In this document: positions 15,685-23,663 of the stretch, in pieces
How the letters are laid out: each line of letters opens with the position of its first letter
How positions within the stretch are numbered: the stretch's first letter is position 1
NCBI GenBank assembly: GCA_027296055.1
Contig: JAPUJT010000090.1
Span: 1-59,959 of the forward strand
Source of the DNA: Planctomycetota bacterium
GTDB lineage: Bacteria > Planctomycetota > JAPUJT01
Direction of reading: 5' to 3'
DNA: 59,959 bases
The notes under the pieces: generated by a model
What the model was told of the DNA's origin: nothing
The model's database searches: none
What the model saw: the letters and a program-made list of their open reading frames with translations, nothing else
Made by a program: the position numbers and the translations under genes

Positions 15685-16850
15685 CCTCGGAATCCAAGCC
15701 AGATCGCGCCGACCCGCTGATGGAGTGGCGCGAAGAGTTTCCCGTGCTATCGCGTTGCACCTATCTGGCAAGCCACTCGCTCGGTGCGATGCCGGCCTCG
15801 GTCTACAGTCAGCTTCGCAGCTACGCTGACCTGTGGGCGACGGAGGGCGTCGCCGCCTGGGAGACCTGGCTACCGATGGTCAACCGGACGGGAGATCTTC
15901 TCGCCAAGATCATCGGGGCCCAGTCGGGCGAGATCCTGATGCTCCAGAACGTCTCTCTCGCCCAGTCCATCATCGCCTCCTGCTTCGACTTCTCCGCTCC
16001 CCGCAACAAGGTGATCTACACCAGCCTGAACTTCCCCTCCGTACATTATGTCTGGCAGGCGCAGAAGCGACGCGGGGCGCGGGTGGAAGTGATCCCGAGC
16101 GAGGATGGGATCGGTGTTCCGGCGGAGCGGATCATCGACGCGATCGATGAAGAGACACTGATTCTTCCGCTATCGCATGTCTACTTCCGGAGCGCCTACC
16201 TGCAGGACACCAGGTCGATCATCGAAGCGGCCCATCGGAAAGGGGCCCTCGTCGTGCTCGATTCCTATCAGGCCGTCGGGACGGTCCCGATCGATGTGAA
16301 GGATCTCGGGGTGGACTTCCTCGTGGGAGGCTCGGTCAAGTGGCTGTGCGGGGGTGCGGGGGCGGCGTACCTCTATGCGTCCAAGGAGGTGGCCGAGCGA
16401 TTCCAACCGGTCGTGACGGGCTGGTTTTCGCACGCACGGCCGTTCGATTTCGACATGGACGAGATGGAATACGCCCCTGGAGTCCAGCGCTTCATGGGGG
16501 GCACTCCCTCGGTCCCATCCCTGTACACGGCCCGCGCCGGATACGAGATTATCCGGGAGGTCGGCGTCGATCGCATCCGCGAGAAATCGAAGCGGCAGAC
16601 CGGCCGGCTTCTCGAGGGAGCGAAGGAGATGGGGCTCGATCTCCATACCCCGACCGATGCGGATCGGAGAGGAGGATCGGTCACCGTGAACTTCCCGGAG
16701 GCTGAAGGCGTCCACGACGAACTGAACCGCCGGGGCTTCATCGTCGACTACCGACCGGAGGCCGGGATCCGGATCTCACCTCACTTCTACACATCCGACG
16801 AGGAGATCGAGGCGGTCCTCGAAGAAATCCGCCGGCTCCGGACAAACTGA
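15681..16850 (+). CDS. kynU: Kynureninase (fold-type I PLP enzyme)
   Basis: A 389-residue PLP-dependent enzyme of the class V aminotransferase/kynureninase superfamily, expected to split kynurenine into anthranilate and alanine. Visible features: YLASHSLGAMP near 30, a W-x-TW motif (AAWETWLPMV), NFPSVHYVW, an aspartate in LVVLDSYQAVGTVP that would contact the PLP pyridine nitrogen, and the Schiff-base lysine in GGSVKWLCGGAG. It overlaps the dioxygenase by ATGA, which strongly supports a Trp-degradation role. A related cysteine desulfurase-like activity cannot be excluded from sequence alone. Confidence 0.85.
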   Translation: MTSESKPDRADPLMEWREEFPVLSRCTYLASHSLGAMPASVYSQLRSYADLWATEGVAAWETWLPMVNRTGDLLAKIIGAQSGEILMLQNVSLAQSIIASCFDFSAPRNKVIYTSLNFPSVHYVWQAQKRRGARVEVIPSEDGIGVPAERIIDAIDEETLILPLSHVYFRSAYLQDTRSIIEAAHRKGALVVLDSYQAVGTVPIDVKDLGVDFLVGGSVKWLCGGAGAAYLYASKEVAERFQPVVTGWFSHARPFDFDMDEMEYAPGVQRFMGGTPSVPSLYTARAGYEIIREVGVDRIREKSKRQTGRLLEGAKEMGLDLHTPTDADRRGGSVTVNFPEAEGVHDELNRRGFIVDYRPEAGIRISPHFYTSDEEIEAVLEEIRRLRTN

Positions 16851-16901
16851 CCGGGCTAGCCGCGGTCTCCGCGGCAGTCCTCCCCTTCTGCTGGAACGGA
16901 A

Positions 16902-17963
16902 ATGCCCCCATCCGCCCCGCTGACACTGCAACAGATACTCTGGGCCGATTTCAAGATCTCGTTCGGCCTGATCGCGGCGATGCTCGTCGTCTTCTATATC
17001 GGGCGAAAGCTAGCGGAAAAGGGAGACCGCGTCGCTCGCGTCTCCGGGCTCGGGGGATCCTGGGTCGGTCTCGTCCTTCTCGCATGTGCCACATCGATGC
17101 CAGAGCTCGTGACGGGCGTGGCCACGGCCGGCGTGGTGGGAGCGCCCGATCTTGCCGTCGGAAATATCATGGGGTCGTGCCTCTTCAACCTGGCAATCAT
17201 CGCGTTGATGGACCTGCTCTGGAGGAAGGGTCCCGTCCTTCTCGAGGTGAGTCGTTCGCAGGAGCGCCCGGCTCTGTTCGGCATCGCGCTCCTGTGCCTT
17301 GGGGCGGCGGGCATCTACTTCGTGGCGCCGGACAGGTTGGCACGGGATTGGGGACTCGGGTTCGGGGCGGCCTTGGTGATCGGCTACATCGTTAGCGTCC
17401 GGATGTTGTTCGAGAGGAAATCGAGCCAGACGGTGGAGTCTGCCGAGGATAAAAAGAGGAAGGCGGAGAGGTCGCAGGCGTTTCGTGCCTTCGGCTGGTG
17501 GGCACTCTGGATGATCGTCGCCGGTCTGTTCCTCTCCTGGATCGGGGACGAGATCTCGAGGCACAAGTTTGGCCCCACCCGGTTCACGTTTGGAGCGACC
17601 TGGGTGGGCACGTTCTTTCTCGCCTTCGCCACCTCCCTCCCGGAGCTGAGCGTCTCCATCTCCGCCGTCCGGCTCGGGGCCGTCGAGATGGCCGTCGGTA
17701 ACGTACTCGGCAGTAACCTCTTCAACGTGGCAATCCTCCCCATCTGCGAAACCGCAGCGAGGATCGCCCAGAGGCCCGCCGTGTTCTACAACGCCAGCCC
17801 GATCCACCTGTTGACGGCCGGGGCGTCGATCCTGATGACCGCTGTCGTGTATGTCGCCATCAAGCGCCGATCTTCCAGGCAGATTGGCGGGATGGCCCCG
17901 GAAACGATCCTCGTCGCCATCATTTACATCGCCGCATCCGTAGGCATATTCATCCTGAGCTAG
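16902..17963 (+). CDS. Sodium/calcium exchanger family protein
   Basis: A 353-residue inner-membrane antiporter of the CaCA (YrbG-like) family with about ten transmembrane helices in two inverted halves. Both alpha-repeats are clear: ACATSMPELVTGVA with AVGNIMGSCLFN in the first half, and AFATSLPELSVSISA with AVGNVLGSNLFN in the second. The acidic residues that bind the cation (Glu in each PEL) are present. A charged cytoplasmic linker (EDKKRKAERSQ) separates the halves. It begins 51 bp after kynU on the same strand but has its own leader, so joint transcription is possible, not certain. Confidence 0.92.
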   Translation: MPPSAPLTLQQILWADFKISFGLIAAMLVVFYIGRKLAEKGDRVARVSGLGGSWVGLVLLACATSMPELVTGVATAGVVGAPDLAVGNIMGSCLFNLAIIALMDLLWRKGPVLLEVSRSQERPALFGIALLCLGAAGIYFVAPDRLARDWGLGFGAALVIGYIVSVRMLFERKSSQTVESAEDKKRKAERSQAFRAFGWWALWMIVAGLFLSWIGDEISRHKFGPTRFTFGATWVGTFFLAFATSLPELSVSISAVRLGAVEMAVGNVLGSNLFNVAILPICETAARIAQRPAVFYNASPIHLLTAGASILMTAVVYVAIKRRSSRQIGGMAPETILVAIIYIAASVGIFILS

Positions 17964-18007
17964 CTTGTCCCCTTTCCTTCCGGGAATCCCCTCCCCATAA
18001 TGGGGCC

Positions 18008-18862
18008 ATGTTCCTCTCCATCCTGGTGATCTTGGCCCTCCTCTCCGGAGAGGAGGTGAACCCGAAGGGGTTTCCGACTCCTTCGGTAAAGAAGGGAGCG
18101 CTCGTCGACCTGAAGAAGATCGACATGGCGAGGGAGATCAAGGGGAAGGAGACGACGCGGAAGACGTACCTCGACGAGAGCACAAAGAAGCGATTCCGGA
18201 CTTACGAGATACAGAACAACCTCTACCGGTTCGACCTCGACGTCGAGGGAAAGACCGCCCGGGCTTCCTTGATCGATCGAGACGGAGACGGCAGATTCGA
18301 GGTGCGGCTCCCGTTCAGAGAGGCAGACGATCAGCCTCCTCCGTGGATCATCCAGGTGCTGACCTCCCCGACAAAGATCCTGAACCGTAGCCGTCTGCCC
18401 GTCGTGATCGACTCGCGGCTGTTGCAGAAGACAGCGTTTCAGAGGAGGGAAAAACAGGCGCTCCCCATCCTTGTTCTCTTTTTCGTCGAGGAGATCGAAC
18501 CCAGGGACAAACAGGCGCAGATCCACACCTCCGTGGGAATGGCGATCGTGATGGGGCGTCTGCAGGACAAGCTGAAGGGGAAGGTCTTCTGTATGGGGTA
18601 TCGGTTTCCGGCGATGGAGAAAAAGGAACTCAAAGAGGCGGTCAAAGACCTGGACGCGGCCATCGGCTCGAAGCTCAAGAAGGTGCCCGTGCTCGCGTTC
18701 TTCACCGTGAAGAAGGGCAAGGATCGAAAGACCGGCAGGGAAGTCTCCCGGCTCGAGTTCCAGCGAAAGGTCGGGGAGACGCTTGACATGATGGAAGACC
18801 TGGAGAAGTTCCAGGATCGGGTGGCGAAGGCGGCCCGATCCTTTCTGCGCAGGCTTGACTAG
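18008..18862 (+). CDS. Exported protein of unknown function
   Basis: A 284-residue protein with a short N-terminal hydrophobic signal (MFLSILVILALLSG). The mature part is strongly basic and acidic in alternating runs. It has an aspartate-rich loop (LIDRDGDGRFEVRLP) that could bind calcium and a long C-terminal helical region (EKKELKEAVKDLDAAIGSKLKK, then a coiled tail). I do not recognise a family. It lies 45 bp after the exchanger gene. The repeat element at 18,874 begins just after its stop. Confidence 0.6.
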   Translation: MFLSILVILALLSGEEVNPKGFPTPSVKKGALVDLKKIDMAREIKGKETTRKTYLDESTKKRFRTYEIQNNLYRFDLDVEGKTARASLIDRDGDGRFEVRLPFREADDQPPPWIIQVLTSPTKILNRSRLPVVIDSRLLQKTAFQRREKQALPILVLFFVEEIEPRDKQAQIHTSVGMAIVMGRLQDKLKGKVFCMGYRFPAMEKKELKEAVKDLDAAIGSKLKKVPVLAFFTVKKGKDRKTGREVSRLEFQRKVGETLDMMEDLEKFQDRVAKAARSFLRRLD

Positions 18863-18873
18863 TCACGAATCTT

Positions 18874-18950
18874 AATTATGGGGACACTCACTTAAATGAA
18901 TTATATTGCAGATAAGTGAGTGTCCCCTTATCTGGAGTGTCCCCTTATCT
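18874..18950. repeat. Palindromic repeat, copy A
   Basis: Arms GGGGACACTCACTTA (18880-18894) and TAAGTGAGTGTCCCC (18913-18927) are perfect 15-bp inverted repeats around an 18-base AT-rich loop, followed by TTATCT. A second partial arm, GGAGTGTCCCCTTATCT, follows at 18934-18950. The block is reproduced almost exactly at 19,354. Confidence 0.92.
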
Positions 18951-18976
18951 GCTTATCTGTGAAAGGAGTAGGAGGC

Positions 18977-19339
18977 ATGGGAAACCCCTTTTGTCATATC
19001 GAGCTTCAGTCGAACGATCCAACGAAGGCGAAGGAGTTCTACAAGGGGATGTTCGATTGGGGAATGGAAGAGATGCCGATGGGAGAGACCACCTACACCA
19101 TGATCCAGGTCGGCGAGGGAACGGGCGGAGGAATCATGAAGAATCCCGTTCCGAACGTCCCGTCTCACTGGCTGGCCTACATCCTTGTCGATGACGTGGC
19201 TGTCTCCACGGACAAGGCCAAGTCGCTCGGGGGAAACGTCTTGATGGACAAGACGGAGATCCCGAACGTGGGATGGTTCAGCGTGATCCAGGACCCGACC
19301 GGAGCGGCATTCGGGATATGGCAGCAGAAGCCCAAGTAA
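18977..19339 (+). CDS. VOC (glyoxalase/bleomycin-resistance) family protein
   Basis: A 120-residue single-domain VOC protein of the type that dimerises into a metal-binding cup. Typical pieces: PFCHIELQSNDPTKAKEFY at the N-terminus, FDWGMEEMP, a WLAYILVDDV strand in the centre and SVIQDPTGAAFGIWQ at the end. The metal ligand pattern (His in HIEL, Glu/Gln later) is partly present. The ATG follows GGAGTAGGAGGC. The gene is boxed by two direct copies of the palindromic repeat and its TAA stop is the first triplet of a repeat copy (TAATTATGGGGACAC). Substrate unknown. Confidence 0.85.
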   Translation: MGNPFCHIELQSNDPTKAKEFYKGMFDWGMEEMPMGETTYTMIQVGEGTGGGIMKNPVPNVPSHWLAYILVDDVAVSTDKAKSLGGNVLMDKTEIPNVGWFSVIQDPTGAAFGIWQQKPK

Positions 19340-19414
19340 TTATGGGGACACTCTAATTATGGGGACACTCACTTAAATGAATTATATTGCAGATAAGTGA
19401 GTGTCCCCTTATCT
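19337..19414. repeat. Palindromic repeat, truncated copy plus copy B
   Basis: A 17-base truncated start (TAATTATGGGGACACTC, 19337-19353) runs straight into a full copy at 19354-19414 with the same 15-bp arms (19361-19375 and 19394-19408) and the same loop as copy A. The left part supplies the VOC stop codon. The CTTATCTC tail lies next to the TAA of the opposite-strand gene ending at 19418. Confidence 0.92.
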
Positions 19415-19417
19415 CCC

Positions 19418-20743
19418 TTATCTCAGAGTTTTCAGGAAGTCGTCCAGGATCTGCTCGAGCGTGGGCTCGCCGATGACCTCCAGGCGGTAGGTCACCCGGA
19501 CGGTCTCCTGAGTGATCTTCAGCAGGAGGGCCAGGTCGACCGGCGTCCCGATGACCACCGTGTCGCAATCGACGGCAGCAATCGTTTCCTCCAGCTCGCG
19601 GATCTGATCTTCCCCGTAGCCTATCGCGGGCAAGACGGGTCCGAGGTCCGGGTACTTTTGCGCGATCTCCGCGAGAGATCCGACGAGGTGGCCCTTCGGA
19701 TCGACGATCTCGCTCGCCCCGTTCTCACGCGCCGCCTTCAATCCTGCCCCGAATTTCATCCCGCCGTGAGTCAGGGTCGGTCCGTCCTCGATCACGAGGA
19801 CCCTCTTCCCCTTTATCTTCTCCGCATCGGAAACCTGGACGGGTGAGTTCGCCCGGACCACCTTGGCGCTGGGGTTATGCTGCGCTATGTTCTCTTCCAG
19901 GATCCGTAGATCACTCTCTCGGGCCGAGTCGATCTTGTTGATCACGACGACATGCGCCCCCTCGAAATTCTCCAGGCTAGGATAGTAGGTGAGCTCATGC
20001 CCCGCCCGAAGCGGGTCCACGACGACGATCCAGAGGTCCGGTCTGTAGAAGGGGACGTCGTTGTTCCCCCCATCCCAGATGATCACGTCCGCCTCCTGCT
20101 CCGCCGCGTCCAGAACGTCCTTCATATCGACGCCCGCGAAGACAGTGGCTCCGTTCTCGATGTGCGGTTCGTACTCTTCTCTCTCCTCGATGCTGCATTC
20201 CTGGCGGGTCAGATCATCCAGCGTGGCAAAGCGCTGCACCCGCTGCTTCAGAAGATCCCCGTAGGGCATCGGATGGCGCACGACGACCGTCCTCTTGTCC
20301 CGAGCCTTGAGAAGCCCGACGATGTGCCGGGACGTCTGGCTCTTCCCACACCCCGTCCGGACGGCGCAGACGGCCACGATGGGTTTCTTCGACTTCAGGG
20401 TGAGCTGTTTCGTCGGGGCGAGGAGGAAACTCGCTTTCTGCCCGATGACCCGCATTTCCCGGTCCCGGACATAGTCCAGGGTGACGTCGCTGTAGGCGAA
20501 CACCACCTCATCCACCGAGTGAAGCTTGATCAGCTCCTCGAGACGCTCTTCCGGCTCGATCGGGATCCCGTCGGGGTATCCGTCGCCCGCCAGCTCGGGG
20601 GGATATCTCCGGCCATCGATGTTCGGGATCTGTGTCGCCGTGAAGCAGACCACTCGCACATCGGCCTTGTTCCTGTAGCAGGTGTTGAAGACGTGAAAGT
20701 CCTTCCCCGCCGCTCCCATGATGAGCACACGCTTCATCTGCAT
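19418..20743 (-). CDS. Cyclic 2,3-diphosphoglycerate synthetase-like NTPase
   Basis: A 441-residue cytosolic protein. The N-terminal half begins RVLIMGAAGKDFHVFN, a Rossmann-like segment. A P-loop, VRTGCGKSQTSRH, appears near 155. Further NTPase motifs are VIIWDGGNND near 240 (Walker B type) and VVINKIDSARE near 290 (NKxD). This layout matches the family that includes archaeal cyclic 2,3-diphosphoglycerate synthetase. In bacteria many members are known only from sequence, so the actual product is uncertain. It ends four bases beside the palindromic repeat. It stands alone as a transcription unit with the VOC gene convergent. Confidence 0.82.
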   Translation of the reverse strand: MQMKRVLIMGAAGKDFHVFNTCYRNKADVRVVCFTATQIPNIDGRRYPPELAGDGYPDGIPIEPEERLEELIKLHSVDEVVFAYSDVTLDYVRDREMRVIGQKASFLLAPTKQLTLKSKKPIVAVCAVRTGCGKSQTSRHIVGLLKARDKRTVVVRHPMPYGDLLKQRVQRFATLDDLTRQECSIEEREEYEPHIENGATVFAGVDMKDVLDAAEQEADVIIWDGGNNDVPFYRPDLWIVVVDPLRAGHELTYYPSLENFEGAHVVVINKIDSARESDLRILEENIAQHNPSAKVVRANSPVQVSDAEKIKGKRVLVIEDGPTLTHGGMKFGAGLKAARENGASEIVDPKGHLVGSLAEIAQKYPDLGPVLPAIGYGEDQIRELEETIAAVDCDTVVIGTPVDLALLLKITQETVRVTYRLEVIGEPTLEQILDDFLKTLR

Positions 20744-20900
20744 CTTCTCGGAAATCCTTGCCTTGAGAATCGAGGGCGCATGAAGGGGGGTCCAGGGAAA
20801 GGCTGGAAGCAGTTCGGTAGAGCCGCGTCGAATACGATCCCGGCGAACTTCGTTCAGGGAAGATAGCGACAGAGGGGGCGGTCGTCAAGCCGTAGGGGGG

Positions 20901-21887
20901 TCAGCGGAATTTCTTGCGGGCGCCGCCGTTGATGGGGACATCCATTTCCAGATCAGGATCTCTCTTCACCGAAGGGAGGCGATCCGCTCTGGCGGGAATC
21001 CTATCTTCCGAGGCGCGTACGTCCGGAAGATCACCTACCTCGGGGAGGGCGATCGCGGCCCACTTCGGAGCCCCGATAGCCTCCGCGATCCGGTCTCCGT
21101 TGACCCACACATCGCCGACCACGAGCGTGGTGCTCTTGCGGCCCGGAGCCTCGACGGAAACGCTCCCTTTGTAGACGCGGACCTCGATCCTCATCCCCAG
21201 GCGCTTCACGCCGAAAACCGTGCCCAGGGCGCGCACCCTGAAGGTTCCGGCGCCGGTCCGCACCTCGACGACGAACGGGACCTTCTGCTTGCCGAGGGAG
21301 GCGATCACTTCCCCGTCCCCTTCGAGGATCACGAGGGATTCCCGATCGCGGAGATCCACCTGGATCCGAGTCTGGCGTTGGATGGCCAGCTGGGCCATCG
21401 CGGCATCGAGCGTTACACGGGCCACATCGGGGCCCCGGTTCTTCAGGTGATCCTTGTTCCGGAACCGGGTCCAATCAGTGTAGGTCTTTCTCGTACCATC
21501 CTCGGCCTCGACGAAGAGTCTCTGGCCCTCAAAATCGCCTACCTCCGCCGATGTTCGGTCGATGTCCGGCTCCTGGGCGGAATCGTTCTTGAAGACGAAT
21601 ATCAGCCCGAGGACGAGCAGGACGGCGGCAGCCAGGCTCCCCCACCGCATGGGCATGGGCGCCCGCCGGGGGAGAACAGGGAGATCGGTGACGATCGCCC
21701 TCTCGAGATTCAGGGAGATGGCTGGAAGCGAGCCGGAGAGGAGGGCGAGGGCGCCCCCCATCTCCTCCTTTTCCTGACGGCATGCGGCGCATCTCTGGAG
21801 GTGATCTTCGAGCCGCGTCCGGTCCTCGAGGGGAAGCTCCCCGTCGAGGTAGGGGGAAATCATCTTGCTGGAGGTTTCGCAGTTCAT
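20901..21887 (-). CDS. Anti-sigma factor with zinc-finger and FecR-like domains
   Basis: A 328-residue single-pass membrane protein, start at the ATG at 21887. Residues 1-45 hold the cytosolic zf-HC2 anti-sigma domain with the HxxxCxxC signature (HLQRCAAC). A transmembrane helix lies near 80-98 (LAAAVLLVLGLIFVF). The periplasmic part includes a FecR-like beta domain (TRIQVDLRDRESLVILEGDG, then VEVRTGAGTFRVRALGTVFGVKR). It starts 5 bases after the sigma factor's stop, so the pair is co-expressed, and by family rule it should hold that sigma factor inactive until an envelope signal releases it. FecR-type periplasmic domains usually sense surface signals or polymers. Confidence 0.88.
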   Translation of the reverse strand: MNCETSSKMISPYLDGELPLEDRTRLEDHLQRCAACRQEKEEMGGALALLSGSLPAISLNLERAIVTDLPVLPRRAPMPMRWGSLAAAVLLVLGLIFVFKNDSAQEPDIDRTSAEVGDFEGQRLFVEAEDGTRKTYTDWTRFRNKDHLKNRGPDVARVTLDAAMAQLAIQRQTRIQVDLRDRESLVILEGDGEVIASLGKQKVPFVVEVRTGAGTFRVRALGTVFGVKRLGMRIEVRVYKGSVSVEAPGRKSTTLVVGDVWVNGDRIAEAIGAPKWAAIALPEVGDLPDVRASEDRIPARADRLPSVKRDPDLEMDVPINGGARKKFR

Positions 21888-21891
21888 TCGT

Positions 21892-22491
21892 TTATTCCGA
21901 CGGTCGTGTGGGGCCAATCCCGTGTCTCTTCAGCTTTTCCTTGAAGGCGGCCCGAGCCCGGAATAGCAAGGACTCGACGGCCGCCACGGTCGTCCCGAGA
22001 AAGGAAGCCACCTCCGCATAGGGCAGGTCTCGCATATGCTTGAGTATCAGCACCTCTCGGTGATTCTCGGGAAGCTCGAAGAGGATTTTTCTCACGATAC
22101 CTTTCTCCTCTTCTCTCAGCGCGGCCGCGTCGGGTGGGTCGTCTTCACTGGCCACCTCTCCCGGTAGCCTCGAGAGATCCGTGACCGTGAGGGGCCTACC
22201 ACGGCGCTTGCGCAGCCAGTCGATCGAAGTCGTGCGAGCGATTCCGTGAAGCCATGCTCCAATCCGCTTGGGGTCACGGAGCGTGCCGAGACGGCGGTAG
22301 GCCTTGTGAAAAGTCTCCTGGGCCATGTCCTCCGCGACATGCGTGTCGCCAACCATCGAGTAGGCAACGCTGACGACGAGCGGGAGGTATCGACGGACAA
22401 TGGACGCGAAGGCCTTGGGGTCGCCTCGCTGAGCCTTTCGAACTTCCTGGTCATCCGTCTCTTTTCGCTCCGTCCCGGTAGTCAATCTCAC
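21892..22491 (-). CDS. ECF-type RNA polymerase sigma factor
   Basis: A 199-residue group 4 sigma factor. Region 2 spans about 20-90 (FASIVRRYLPLVVSVAYSMVGD, AEDMAQETFHKAYRRL, and the -10-binding WLHGIARTTSIDWLRKR). Region 4 spans about 130-185 (FELPENHREVLILKHMRDLPYAEVASFLG, with the recognition helix VAAVESLLFRAR). It is the first gene of a two-gene unit with its anti-sigma factor. Target promoters are unknown; autoregulation is usual in the family. Confidence 0.93.
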   Translation of the reverse strand: MRLTTGTERKETDDQEVRKAQRGDPKAFASIVRRYLPLVVSVAYSMVGDTHVAEDMAQETFHKAYRRLGTLRDPKRIGAWLHGIARTTSIDWLRKRRGRPLTVTDLSRLPGEVASEDDPPDAAALREEEKGIVRKILFELPENHREVLILKHMRDLPYAEVASFLGTTVAAVESLLFRARAAFKEKLKRHGIGPTRPSE

Positions 22492-22553
22492 CTATCCTTG
22501 TGGACGTAGGCTCTCGGGCCCTTCCCGCGCAGAAAATGGAGACCCGGCCCGTC

Positions 22554-23498
22554 TCAAACTTCCTTCATCGAGGCCAGAATACGCAAGTAGCTGTCATGCC
22601 TGGACTTGAGTATTCCGCCCTCCTCGACTGCCTTCCTCACGGCGCAGTGGGGTTCGATGCGATGGAGACAGTCCCCGAAGCGACACCCTTCAGATGCCTC
22701 GAGGATGTCGGGGAAGGCCCCCTGCACCTCGGTCGGCTCGGTCCCCCACAACCCGAACATCCGGACGCCGGGGGTATCGACCACGTAACCGCCGCCTTCG
22801 AGAGGGATCAGCGTCACGCGGCTCGTCACGTGCTTCCCCTTGGAGGTCTTGTCGCTCACCTCTCCGGTGCGAAGCTTGGCCCCCGGCAAGACAAGGTTGA
22901 GTAGCGAGGACTTCCCTGCCCCCGAAGGTCCGGCGAAGACCGTCTTTCGATCGTGAAGGATTTCCCGAAGATCGTCCAAACCCTCTCTCGTGGGAACCGA
23001 AGTCAGCAGGAGGGTGAGCCCGATATCCCTGTAGTGTCCGAACTTCTCCAGGATCTTTTCCTGTGGCACGAGATCGACCTTGTTCACACATACGACCGGG
23101 CGGATCTCCCCGCGGAGGGCGGCGACGAGGATCCGGTCGACTAGACCCTGCTTGGGCCGGGGACGAGCCGCCGCCACCACGATCAGGACCTGGTCCACGT
23201 TGGCGACCACGACCTGCTCGACCGCCCGCCCCCCCGCGACCGGACGGGAGAGCTTGGTCCGGCGGGGCGATACCTTCTCCAGGACGCCAACGCCGACCTG
23301 GAGGGTGCGATACCGTACCTCATCGCCCACCGCCACCGGGTGCGACGTGGCGCCCCCCCCGACACGCCACTTCCCGGGCAGCGTGCATCGGACCACCCCG
23401 TCGGGGCCCGAGACCTGCGCCTCGGGTCCATCCACCTCGATAACCACTCCATCCGGCAAACCGCGACCTCCTGCCCCAAGGATATCGACCCGGGTCAC
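22554..23498 (-). CDS. rsgA: Ribosome-dependent GTPase RsgA
   Basis: A 314-residue GTPase acting late in 30S subunit assembly. The circularly permuted GTPase order is plain: an N-terminal OB-fold, then the G4 motif VCVNKVDLV (about 140), G1 GPSGAGKSSLLNLVLPG (about 191), and G3 VVDTPGVRMFGLWG (about 245). A C-terminal zinc site follows, CRFGDCLHRIEPHCAV (about 273-288). The length is normal. It is transcribed leftwards; its start region faces the promoter of the caspase-fold lipoprotein gene. Confidence 0.95.
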   Translation of the reverse strand: MTRVDILGAGGRGLPDGVVIEVDGPEAQVSGPDGVVRCTLPGKWRVGGGATSHPVAVGDEVRYRTLQVGVGVLEKVSPRRTKLSRPVAGGRAVEQVVVANVDQVLIVVAAARPRPKQGLVDRILVAALRGEIRPVVCVNKVDLVPQEKILEKFGHYRDIGLTLLLTSVPTREGLDDLREILHDRKTVFAGPSGAGKSSLLNLVLPGAKLRTGEVSDKTSKGKHVTSRVTLIPLEGGGYVVDTPGVRMFGLWGTEPTEVQGAFPDILEASEGCRFGDCLHRIEPHCAVRKAVEEGGILKSRHDSYLRILASMKEV

Positions 23499-23567
23499 GC
23501 GCCGGAAGAGACGACGGGTCGCATGGGAGGCCCCCGGGACAGGGCGGAAGACCCCGCCGCGTCTCTC

Positions 23568-23595
23568 TTGACAGGCCAGTCACGGGAATGCTAAT
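23568..23595 (+). promoter_or_regulatory. Sigma-70-type promoter for the caspase-fold lipoprotein
   Basis: A perfect TTGACA (23568-23573), a 16-bp spacer and GCTAAT (23590-23595) preceded by AAT. This predicts a start near 23602 and a 60-base leader to the ATG at 23664. Confidence 0.6.
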
Positions 23596-23663
23596 CTCCC
23601 CCCTCTCTCGGTGTCCGATTAAGGCAATTCGAACCTGTTGTCCTGAGAATATGGAGGGGATGA

